Shown: piece after piece, positions 34,841 through 40,823 of the stretch | How the letters are laid out: every line of letters begins with the position of its first letter | Numbering within the stretch: position 1 is the stretch's first letter | From: Nocardia seriolae NBRC 15557 | GTDB taxonomy: Bacteria; Actinomycetota; Actinomycetes; Mycobacteriales; Mycobacteriaceae | NCBI RefSeq assembly: GCF_007990715.1 | Contig: NZ_BJWY01000062.1 | Span: 1 to 40,823 of the forward strand | Reading direction: 5' to 3' | DNA length: 40,823 bases | Translations under genes and position numbers: made by a program | Notes under the pieces: model-generated | The model's input: the letters and a program-made list of their open reading frames with translations, nothing else | The model's database searches: none | Told to the model about the DNA's origin: nothing

Positions 34841-34843
34841 GGC

Positions 34844-35698
34844 TCACCGGCTTCCGGAGACGATCGCGGTGATGAGGACCTGGCCGTCGCGGTTGGCGGT
34901 GGTGATGACCTGTTGCCAGGAGGTTTGGGTGCCGTCGGGGTGCTGCTCGTCGATGGTGACGTTCCAGTGGTCGGCGTCCGCGCCGGTGATGTTGACGCAG
35001 TGCTTGGTTCCGGTGGGGGTGGCCGCGATCGCGTCACGGGTGGCCTGCTCCGGCGCCACCTTCGCGTCGGGTGCGAGCAGCGCCCGCACCGCGGCCGGAT
35101 CACGCTGCACGTACCAGGCGTATTCGAGTCGCATGATGACGCCGGGCCCGCTGCCGAGATCCCCGGCGCTGGCCCCGCTCACCCGATCCGGCGACGTCCG
35201 CTCCTGACACCAGGCAACCAGCCCCGGCTGATTCGCGGGCTTGGTCGGCGCGGCGGCCGTGCTGCTCATCGGAACCGCCCGCGGCGCACCCGAATCCCCG
35301 GGCGCGAGCACCAGCCACCCCGCCACCGCCGCCGCAACCACCGCCAGCGAAACCCCAGCAACCGCCAGTATCCGCCGCCGAATCCGCATCCGCCGCTGCG
35401 TCTGCGCCGCCCGCCGCCGCGCCTCGACCACCAGCGCCGCCATCGGATCCTCGGCCGCGATGTCATAGGGACTGGCGGACTTGACCCGCCCCCCACCGTA
35501 TTCCGCCCCCGCCCCGGCCGCCGTCGCCTCACTCAGCCACGACGCCCACCCCGGCCCGCCGTCCACTTCCGCCTCGCCCACCCCGGCACCCCGCCCGCCC
35601 CCTTCGGGCATCAGCGCGGGCAGCGGCGGCCGCCCCGCCCCGTCACCCTCCGAACCAGCCCCCGCCCGCTCTCCCCGCCGCCCGGACTCCCCCCCCCC
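34844..35698 (-). CDS. 3' part of the NTF2-like membrane protein copy B
   Basis: The conserved C-terminal part, about 284 residues, of a protein that should begin at 37019. It has a Gly/Arg-rich linker, an amphipathic basic segment (EARRRAAQTQRRMRIRRR), one membrane helix (ILAVAGVSLAVVAAAVAGWL) and an NTF2-like domain. The domain is paralogous to copy A (30250-31500): APDA, GTKHCVNI, EQHPD and the final LITAIV are shared, along with the pair of cysteines. The frame stays open upstream to 36187, but the part before the G10 tract looks like an out-of-phase shadow. It lies directly before the MinD-like gene. Confidence 0.65.
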   Translation of the reverse strand, partial: GGGESGRRGERAGAGSEGDGAGRPPLPALMPEGGGRGAGVGEAEVDGGPGWASWLSEATAAGAGAEYGGGRVKSASPYDIAAEDPMAALVVEARRRAAQTQRRMRIRRRILAVAGVSLAVVAAAVAGWLVLAPGDSGAPRAVPMSSTAAAPTKPANQPGLVAWCQERTSPDRVSGASAGDLGSGPGVIMRLEYAWYVQRDPAAVRALLAPDAKVAPEQATRDAIAATPTGTKHCVNITGADADHWNVTIDEQHPDGTQTSWQQVITTANRDGQVLITAIVSGSR

Positions 35699-37019
35699 GC
35701 CCGCGCCCGGACTTCCAATAACCCGCATCCACCCCGACCGCCGCCGCAACGCGCCCTGCGGGCGCGGCAACATCCGTCGACACCCCCGACACTCCCGAGC
35801 CTCCGAACCCACTGGTGCCACTGCCCCGAAGCCCATCGGAACCACCCGGCGCGCCATCAGCGCCGCCTCGACTCCCGCCAGGCTCGCCGGAAGCCGCATC
35901 GGTTGCGGCACGTTCGCGACCGGACCTGTCGGGCGTTGTGCCGGACCCGGCCAGGCTGCCGCTGGGCTTGCCCTGTGCCACATCGGCCGCGGCGCGCTTG
36001 CTGTCGGACGTGGCACGCTTGCTGGCAGATCCGCCGAGCGTGCCGTCGGATGTAGCGCGCTTGCTGTCGGATTCGCCGAGTGTGCCGTCGGACGCAGTGG
36101 GATCGCCGCCGGATTCGCCGGGCGCGGTGTCGGATGCGGCGCGATTCTCGCTGGCGTCGCCGCGCGCGCCACGCGATACGGCGTCACTGCCGATGGACCG
36201 GGCAGACCCGATGCCGGGGACGCGGCTGCTGTCGTCGGAACCGGTCGCTGTGGTTCCGGAGGTGCGGCGATCGTCGCCGGAGCCGACAGGCGTGCGATTG
36301 GCCCTGAGTCGGTCTGCGCCCGAACCTGTTCGCGTCGTTTCAGCGGCCAGAGGGTCCGCGCTGGCTCCGATTCGCGTGGTATCGGCGGCGAGAGGTTCCG
36401 CGCCTGCTCCGGTTCGAGTGGGGTCGCCGGTGAGCGAGCCCGTGCCCGCTTTGGTTCGTGTGGTGCCGCTGATGAGAGGGTCGGTGTCCGAGCCTGTTCG
36501 GGCGGTGTCGCCGGTGACGGGGTCTGCGCCCGCGTCGGTTCGCGTGGGGACGCCCGTGGGAAGGCCCGGGCCCGAACTGGATCGGGCGGTAGCGGCGGTG
36601 AGAGGGCCTGTGCCTGCTCTCGTTCGGATGGGGTGGCCGGTGAGAGGGCCGGTGCCTGCTGGGGCTTGCGCGGTGTCGCCGGTCAGGCGGGGGGTGGGGC
36701 GGGATGGTGGGGTGTCGCGGGTGCGGCGGTCGTTGGCGGGCTTGGGTGTTGGGGTGTTTCCGGCTGGGCGGGGGGTGGGCGCGCCGGAGGGTGGGGTGTC
36801 GCTGGTCAGGCGGCCCGTGGTGGATTTGGTTGGTCTGGTGTCGCTGGTGAGGCGGGGGGTGGTGGGGCGGGGAGCGGTGGATTCGGCTCGGGGTGGGGTG
36901 GATTCGGTGGGGGCGGGGTCGAGGCGGGTGAAGTCGGGGGTGGGTGCGGTCTGGTCGGCTGGGGCGGGGGATAGGCGGCCTGGCGTGGATTCGCCGGCGG
37001 CGTCGCGGTCTGCGGTCAC
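35643..37019 (-). CDS. 5' part of membrane protein copy B, 14-residue repeats
   Basis: A 458-residue frame that is wholly disordered: Pro/Thr-rich up to about residue 110, then near-perfect 14-residue periodicity (TGDPTRTGAGAEPL, TGVPTRTDAGADPV and similar) to about 250, and again from 295 to 350. The regular protein repeats and the GTG start (37017-37019) with AGGTGA upstream show that this frame is real. Copy A of the paralog pair also has a disordered, repetitive head before its membrane helix. After the G10 tract the frame runs into Gly/Arg residues and stops. Read with a +1 shift it would join the 34844-35698 part. Confidence 0.6.
   Translation of the reverse strand: MTADRDAAGESTPGRLSPAPADQTAPTPDFTRLDPAPTESTPPRAESTAPRPTTPRLTSDTRPTKSTTGRLTSDTPPSGAPTPRPAGNTPTPKPANDRRTRDTPPSRPTPRLTGDTAQAPAGTGPLTGHPIRTRAGTGPLTAATARSSSGPGLPTGVPTRTDAGADPVTGDTARTGSDTDPLISGTTRTKAGTGSLTGDPTRTGAGAEPLAADTTRIGASADPLAAETTRTGSGADRLRANRTPVGSGDDRRTSGTTATGSDDSSRVPGIGSARSIGSDAVSRGARGDASENRAASDTAPGESGGDPTASDGTLGESDSKRATSDGTLGGSASKRATSDSKRAAADVAQGKPSGSLAGSGTTPDRSGRERAATDAASGEPGGSRGGADGAPGGSDGLRGSGTSGFGGSGVSGVSTDVAAPAGRVAAAVGVDAGYWKSGRGRGGGVRAAGRAGGGWFGG
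35689..35698 (-). repeat. G10 tract at the frame switch
   Basis: Ten G on the coding (minus) strand. The 5' reading frame from 37019 and the 3' frame ending at 34844 differ by one base, and this tract lies where the good coding signal moves from one to the other. Nine G would join them into one frame of 724 codons. Confidence 0.85.
36264..36683 (-). repeat. 42-base (14-codon) imperfect tandem repeats
   Basis: Ten units of 42 bases coding for the pattern TGxxxRTxAGxxPL in the 5' part of copy B (residues 113-252). The units are diverged at DNA level but keep the 14-residue period, so selection or repeated duplication has acted on the protein. Confidence 0.75.
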
Positions 37020-37041
37020 GGCGTCACCTGTGTCGTTCCGG

Positions 37042-38334
37042 TCAGGCGCCCGGCGCGGCGGGTTGCAGCGCGGCCATGAAGGCCTCCGGCGTCAGGGCGG
37101 GCATTTGCGCCACCGCCGTCCGCAGCGAATCCACCTGCGTATTCACGGCTTCCGTCACCTGCTCCACCACGGGCGCGGCCTGCGGCACCGCCGCACTCAC
37201 CTGCTGCCCGACGGTGTTCACGGCCTGCTCCACCACCGGAGCCGCCGCCTGCACCACCGGCGCGACCTGCTGCTCCACCGCAGCGGCAGCCTGCTCGACC
37301 ACCGGCTGCACCTGCTGCACCGCGACAGCGACCTGCTGCACCACCGGCGCGGCGTCCTGCATCACGGGTGTAACTGCCTGCACCACCGGCGTGAGTGCCT
37401 GCGCGATCGGCGCGGGCACGCCGGGTAGCTCGGCGAACGCGGCCACCGGCTGCACACCCGGACTTCCCGCCTGCCCCGAAAGCGGTACCTGCGCAGCGGT
37501 ATCGATCAATGCTGTTGGGGCTGCTGGCTGCACGGTCGGAGTACCGCCCGTCAGGCCACCGAGAACACCGCCCGCGACAGCTCCGAGCGCGGCACCAACG
37601 AACATGCCGGGGAATCCTCCGACCAGCGCGCCGGTGAGGCACCCAACGGAACCGCCGATACCGGCTCCGACCGGGGCGCCGACCCCGCCAGTGGGAATAC
37701 CGCCAATCGCAGCACCGGCGATACCGCCGATGATGCCGCCAACCGCGCAACCGCCGACTACGAACAGCCCGGTGCTGACCATGCCGACACCGGCACCTGC
37801 GACACTGCCCGACACGCTGCCGGCGGCCATACGATCGGATTGATCTCGGGGAAAGCCCAATCCGTCGTAGAACGCGGCAATCTGCCACTCCGCCATGTCG
37901 AGGTAGGACTGCGCTTTGTCGCGAGTCTTGGTATCGACGAAATCTGGCAGCTGGACCGTATTCGTGCCGACCCGCAGCTTGTGCGGATCGACAGGCATCA
38001 CCTCAGGCGCGTTAGCCGCAGGCTGGTCCGGCTGCGTCGTATCCGGCTCCGTCGGGGTGACCTTCGGCTGCTGGGGCTGAATGATGGTGTCCTGCGGCGT
38101 TGTCTGCTGCTTCGGACGCGGCCGGTTGGGGGCCGGGATGGGTGGATCGGGGATGTAGTCGGCCGGGCTGGGGGCATTGTTCACCGGGGGTTGGGGTTGG
38201 GTGCTGATGCCGGGCTGTCCTTCGCCGGGCACCGCCAATCCGGGCTGGCCGGGCGCGGCGTTGACCACGCCTTGGCCCGCGACCAGCGCGATAGGCAGCA
38301 TCGATAACAAGATCGAGGTTCGTTTGGTCTTCAT
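37042..38334 (-). CDS. secreted glycine-zipper protein with Val/Gln repeats
   Basis: A 430-residue exported protein, the first gene of the operon. A signal peptide (ILLSMLPIALVAGQGVVNA) is followed by a Pro/Gln/Thr-rich linker. A short conserved-looking segment follows (PHKLRVGTNTVQLPDFVDTK, then DMAEWQIAAFYDGLGFPRDQ). Residues about 180-285 are a long glycine-zipper hydrophobic region (GGIIGGIAGAAIGG and similar) that may insert in a membrane. About 330-420 hold repeats such as APVVEQAV and APVVQAAA, probably amphipathic helices. I have seen such proteins labelled insoluble domain protein (from memory). The ATG at 38332-38334 has GAGG upstream. It may form an outer-membrane channel or anchor (inference). 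Confidence 0.7.
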   Translation of the reverse strand: MKTKRTSILLSMLPIALVAGQGVVNAAPGQPGLAVPGEGQPGISTQPQPPVNNAPSPADYIPDPPIPAPNRPRPKQQTTPQDTIIQPQQPKVTPTEPDTTQPDQPAANAPEVMPVDPHKLRVGTNTVQLPDFVDTKTRDKAQSYLDMAEWQIAAFYDGLGFPRDQSDRMAAGSVSGSVAGAGVGMVSTGLFVVGGCAVGGIIGGIAGAAIGGIPTGGVGAPVGAGIGGSVGCLTGALVGGFPGMFVGAALGAVAGGVLGGLTGGTPTVQPAAPTALIDTAAQVPLSGQAGSPGVQPVAAFAELPGVPAPIAQALTPVVQAVTPVMQDAAPVVQQVAVAVQQVQPVVEQAAAAVEQQVAPVVQAAAPVVEQAVNTVGQQVSAAVPQAAPVVEQVTEAVNTQVDSLRTAVAQMPALTPEAFMAALQPAAPGA

Positions 38335-38675
38335 GGCCACAATTCCTCTTCCCCGAACCAACAGCAGCGGGCGTGAAACCCGAATCCCCCACCTGCCATG
38401 GCATTCCATACCACCGGCTGAAAACACAGGCGGCCCACCGGAACAGCGTCCCGATGATCCATCATGAAACCCCACCACCTGCGAAGATCATGTTTTCGGC
38501 CCTGATCTTACCCGGATCGCCAGTAGCCACAACCGGTTCCGTGACAGGAGTGACGAATTGTTACACCCAACCGACCCTGACTCGTAGTATCAACCGACTC
38601 GCCCGCCCGGTCGCCCCGAACCGCCGCCACCGCAATACTTCTCGGCAGCCCCGCCATCCACCCGGAGGAATCCCC
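38335..38675. other. 341-base divergent promoter region
   Basis: It separates the minus-strand operon from the plus-strand lipoprotein gene and must carry both promoters. A -10-like TAGTAT is at 38585-38590 for the lipoprotein, without a clear -35. A hairpin AAGATCA (38484-38490) with TGATCTT (38503-38509), 12-base loop, lies in the middle. No gene is seen; the open frame back to 38373 is an extension without a start signal. Confidence 0.45.
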
Positions 38676-39329
38676 ATGCGCGCCAAGCCAGCACACCACG
38701 CGCAAACTTTCCGCGCCGTGGCCGCCGCGCTGCTCGTCACCGCCTGCGCCCTCACCGCCGCGGCCTGCGGCAGCAGCGACAAAAGCGCCGCCACCAAGAC
38801 CACGCAGCCCGATCCGGCCCGCGCCCCCGCCGACGTGCACTGGCAGAACTACCAGGGCGTCCAGCTCCCCATCGGCGAGCACGACGGCCCCAGCAAACTC
38901 GGCACCGCCGCCGCGGGCTACTCCCGCACCCCGCAGGGCGCGGCCCTGGCCGCCATCAACCACAGCACCCGCCTGTCCCTGGCCCCCGACGGCATCTGGC
39001 CCCAGCTGGCGGCAAGCTCCCTTATCCCCGGCCCCGCCAAGGACTCCTGGGTCCTGGCCCGCGCCCAGATCTCCGTGACCGCCCCCGCCAACCCCGCGGT
39101 GGCCCCCCGCATCACCGCCTACAAGCTCACCACCTACACCCCCGACCGCGCCGACCTCACCGTCTACGCCACCTACTCCGACGCCAGCATCACCGCCACC
39201 GCCGAAACCGTCCTCTGGGTCTCCGACGACTGGCGACTCCTCCTCCCCGACCCCGCCGCCAAAACTGTGACCGTCCAATCGGTCCCCGCCATCCCCGCCG
39301 ACACCGTCAACCTGAACCCCCCGAAATAG
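38676..39329 (+). CDS. lipoprotein, possibly part of the envelope cluster
   Basis: A 217-residue lipoprotein: the signal peptide ends in ALTAAACGSSD (lipid Cys near residue 29). The mature domain begins with DVHWQNYQGVQLPIGEHDGP and has GYSRTPQGAALAAINHSTRL. I associate this pattern with lipoproteins near conjugation-like loci of actinobacteria, possibly DUF8175 (name unverified). The end reads VLWVSDDWRLLLPDPA. The ATG has GGAGGA upstream. It is divergent from the glycine-zipper gene and shares its upstream region, so the two may be regulated together. The function is not known. Confidence 0.7.
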   Translation: MRAKPAHHAQTFRAVAAALLVTACALTAAACGSSDKSAATKTTQPDPARAPADVHWQNYQGVQLPIGEHDGPSKLGTAAAGYSRTPQGAALAAINHSTRLSLAPDGIWPQLAASSLIPGPAKDSWVLARAQISVTAPANPAVAPRITAYKLTTYTPDRADLTVYATYSDASITATAETVLWVSDDWRLLLPDPAAKTVTVQSVPAIPADTVNLNPPK

Positions 39330-39332
39330 CCG

Positions 39333-39647
39333 TCACCCGACCAGCTTCAACCCGATCACGCACGCCACGATCCCCCCGAGCAACACCAGCTTGACCGCAC
39401 TCACGGCCGCCCCACCGGTAGCCATCGAATAGCCAACGGTCAACACCGCCCCGATCCCCACCCACACGGCATAGGCGGTCCCAACCGGCAGCCCGCGCAT
39501 CGCATAGGCCAGCCCAGCCATACTCGCCGCCAACGCCACCCCGAAGACAACTGTCGGCCCGAGTTTCGTGAACCCCTCGGACTTCCCGAGCGCAGTGGCC
39601 CACACCGCCTCGAAAACCCCGGACACCACCAACACCAGCCAAGACAT
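39333..39647 (-). CDS. gdx: guanidinium exporter, SMR family (Gdx)
   Basis: A 104-residue, four-helix small multidrug resistance protein. The central Glu is in SGVFEAVWATALGKSEGF, and the helix-3 stretch AMRGLPVGTAYAVWVGIGAV resembles SugE/Gdx rather than EmrE/Qac types. Gdx proteins work as antiparallel dimers exchanging guanidinium for protons at the inner membrane. The guanidine-III riboswitch directly upstream confirms this class. The ATG at 39645-39647 has GGAGG at good spacing. Confidence 0.92.
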   Translation of the reverse strand: MSWLVLVVSGVFEAVWATALGKSEGFTKLGPTVVFGVALAASMAGLAYAMRGLPVGTAYAVWVGIGAVLTVGYSMATGGAAVSAVKLVLLGGIVACVIGLKLVG

Positions 39648-39660
39648 GACAACCTCCGAA

Positions 39661-39700
39661 GGCCGTCTTGTCGCACGCCGGGTACGGCTCCCTCGTCCGG
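39661..39700 (-). promoter_or_regulatory. guanidine-III riboswitch
   Basis: On the minus strand the 40-base element starts with CCGGACGAGG, continues with GCCGTACCCGG and ends with GACAAGACGGCC, matching the guanidine-III (mini-ykkC class) consensus. P1 pairs CCGG with CCGG, and GCCGT pairs with ACGGC as the H-type pseudoknot. The Shine-Dalgarno of gdx begins four bases after its end, so guanidine binding probably frees or hides the ribosome site. A short hairpin CCCC/GGGG (39702-39715) lies upstream. Confidence 0.93.
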
Positions 39701-39802
39701 TCCCCAGATCGGGGTCTACATACACCCTCGCAAACACTCAGCGACCGGAGCAAATCTCCACCCGGTGATCTCGGCCTCCACCCACCGAGACCACCGACGC
39801 GG

Positions 39803-40000
39803 TCACCGCCAGAGGCCGCCCGCCAGGAATCGATCCCACTGCTCGCCGGAGAACACGAGCACCGGCCCACCGGGATCCTTGGAGTCGCGCACACCGACGA
39901 TGCTCGCGTCACCTCCTGCGAAGGCGATCTCGACGCACTCCGAGGCATTAGCGGACCTCGAGGACTTGAACCACCGAGCAGTGGACAGATCGTTGATCAC
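39803..40000 (-). CDS. DUF397 domain-containing protein
   Basis: A 65-residue protein of the DUF397 type: WFKSSRSANASECVEIAFAG, then VGVRDSKDPGGPVLVFS and WDRFLAG. These small proteins are usually encoded directly after an XRE regulator with a DUF5753 domain, as here. In Streptomyces such pairs (for example BldB/WhiJ-like) affect development, apparently as partners of the regulator. Its start overlaps the stop of the regulator by four bases (ATGA). Confidence 0.92.
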   Translation of the reverse strand: MINDLSTARWFKSSRSANASECVEIAFAGGDASIVGVRDSKDPGGPVLVFSGEQWDRFLAGGLWR

Positions 40001-40823
40001 GCGCCGTACTCCTTCGCGATCCTCGACACCAGCTCCCTGGAGTCGTCTTCACTCAAAGCTACATGCCGAATGCTGTTGATCGCCTGCCGAAACCGGGCGA
40101 TAACGGTCGTCTGCTCCAGGTACAGCGCGCCTTCCGTACCTTCGACATAGATGACCGGAGGCTCGACCAAGTTTATTGCGAGATGGGGGAATTCGAGCAG
40201 AGTGAACGACTGGAAGGCCACCCCGAAACGAACGACGGCGGTGAAAGGAACGACCCGTATCGAGACGTTCTCCTGACCGCTGACTTCGGCGATATGCCGC
40301 AACTGCCCTGACATGACAGCCGGTTCGCCGAGCCGGTGACGCAACGCGGCTTCCGACAGCAGCACCTCCAGGTGAAAGTCTTTGTCAGCAAGCCGTTTCT
40401 GCCGACGCACGGCGAGCTCCAACCGGCGCTCCATGTCGACCTCCGACACCAGTGGCTCGGTCGCTTCAATGATCGCCCGGCGGTACTCGCGGGTCTGCAA
40501 CAGCCCGTGCATCATCGCGAGTTGGTGCGTCACCAGATGATCGGCCCGCTCCTCCAATCGCATGTAGTGATCGAAATGCGCGAGATACTGATCGGCGTAG
40601 GCCTGCCACCACCCCTTGTAGGTGCCCTGCAACTTGGCGGCCTTGTCCTGCCGTCGAACCTCCTGCCACAGCGCCAGCGCCTCGGCACGGACTGCGGGCG
40701 AGACGCCATAGAGGTCGAGCAGTGATTGGAGTTGTGGCGTAGAGACCTTCGTCGGCTGCCCATCCTCCAGCCGCAGCACGGTCTGCTTCGACGTATCGAT
40801 CTGCAAACTGGCCATTAGTGTCG
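39997..40823 (-). CDS. XRE regulator with DUF5753 domain, 5' end outside window
   Basis: At least 272 residues, cut by the window edge. The N-terminal part seen (SKQTVLRLEDGQPTKVST, then QLQSLLDLYGV) is the end of an XRE-type helix-turn-helix; its first helices lie beyond base 40823, and the frame is open to the end, so the ATG at 40813-40815 is not the real start. The DUF5753 domain covers the rest: ERADHLVTHQLAMMHGLLQT, then VSIRVVPFTAV and FTLLEFPHLAINLVEPPVIY. It regulates unknown genes, perhaps with its DUF397 partner downstream. Confidence 0.9.
   Translation of the reverse strand, partial: TLMASLQIDTSKQTVLRLEDGQPTKVSTPQLQSLLDLYGVSPAVRAEALALWQEVRRQDKAAKLQGTYKGWWQAYADQYLAHFDHYMRLEERADHLVTHQLAMMHGLLQTREYRRAIIEATEPLVSEVDMERRLELAVRRQKRLADKDFHLEVLLSEAALRHRLGEPAVMSGQLRHIAEVSGQENVSIRVVPFTAVVRFGVAFQSFTLLEFPHLAINLVEPPVIYVEGTEGALYLEQTTVIARFRQAINSIRHVALSEDDSRELVSRIAKEYGA

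Noticed and set aside
35699..36187. The upper part of the open frame 34844-36187 as the true N terminus
   Set aside because: It is Pro/Ala/Arg-rich without regular repeats, and the other frame has a good start and clear 14-residue periodicity over the same bases.
30040..38334. A complete integrative conjugative element inserted at tRNA-Gly
   Set aside because: No integrase, relaxase, VirB4 or second attachment repeat is visible in the window.
38484..38509. Relation of the AAGATCA/TGATCTT hairpin to the inverted repeat at 28097-28166
   Set aside because: They share only about ten bases (CCCTGATCTT), which may be chance.

Overview
High GC content, GTG/TTG starts, mycolic-acid-cell-wall genes and gene order all point to a mycolate-producing actinomycete, most likely Nocardia (inference). 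The left half is syntenic with the dxs1-to-Rv2670c region of Mycobacterium tuberculosis as I remember it. In this window it holds dxs, an echA, an RNase D/HRDC protein, a DUF3000 protein, hemE, hemY, hemQ, msrB, aftC, a TAP-like hydrolase, a RibD-C-like reductase and a ZapE-like ATPase. A PLP dehydratase/TetR pair is inserted between hemY and hemQ, and a glutaminase fused to STAS and cNMP-binding-like domains lies divergent from dxs.

The middle (20.5-28.2 kb) is accessory. It holds a secreted tyrosine phosphatase, a lipoprotein, and an ABC-F gene preceded by a short leader peptide; the ABC-F protein has only one cassette, which looks like a fusion of the normal first and second cassettes. A GNAT and an MFS gene follow, then a membrane-anchored CoiA-like nuclease-fold protein. 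A rifampin monooxygenase (rox) homologue has a rifampin-associated element upstream, but it carries a Gly-to-Arg change in its FAD motif and an early amber stop.

The right part (28.2-39.3 kb) is the least conventional. A tightly packed minus-strand operon runs from 38334 to 30250. It encodes a secreted glycine-zipper protein, a single-pass membrane protein with an NTF2-like outer domain (split by a frameshift at a G10 tract), two SIMIBI-like proteins without the Walker A lysine, a cutinase with a large insertion, and a second NTF2-like membrane protein paralogous to the first. A terminator, a tRNA-Gly(GCC), a VirB2/TrbC-like small membrane protein and a protein joining a sigma-region-4-like helix-turn-helix to a TnsA-like fold with lost catalytic residues follow. 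A divergent lipoprotein gene shares the upstream region. My inference is an uncharacterised envelope-associated machine with conjugation-like (VirB8/VirB2) parts, including a mycomembrane-active esterase.

The right edge holds a guanidine exporter (gdx) under a clear guanidine-III riboswitch, and a DUF397/XRE-DUF5753 pair that runs off the window. No integrase, transposase, CRISPR array or rRNA was seen.
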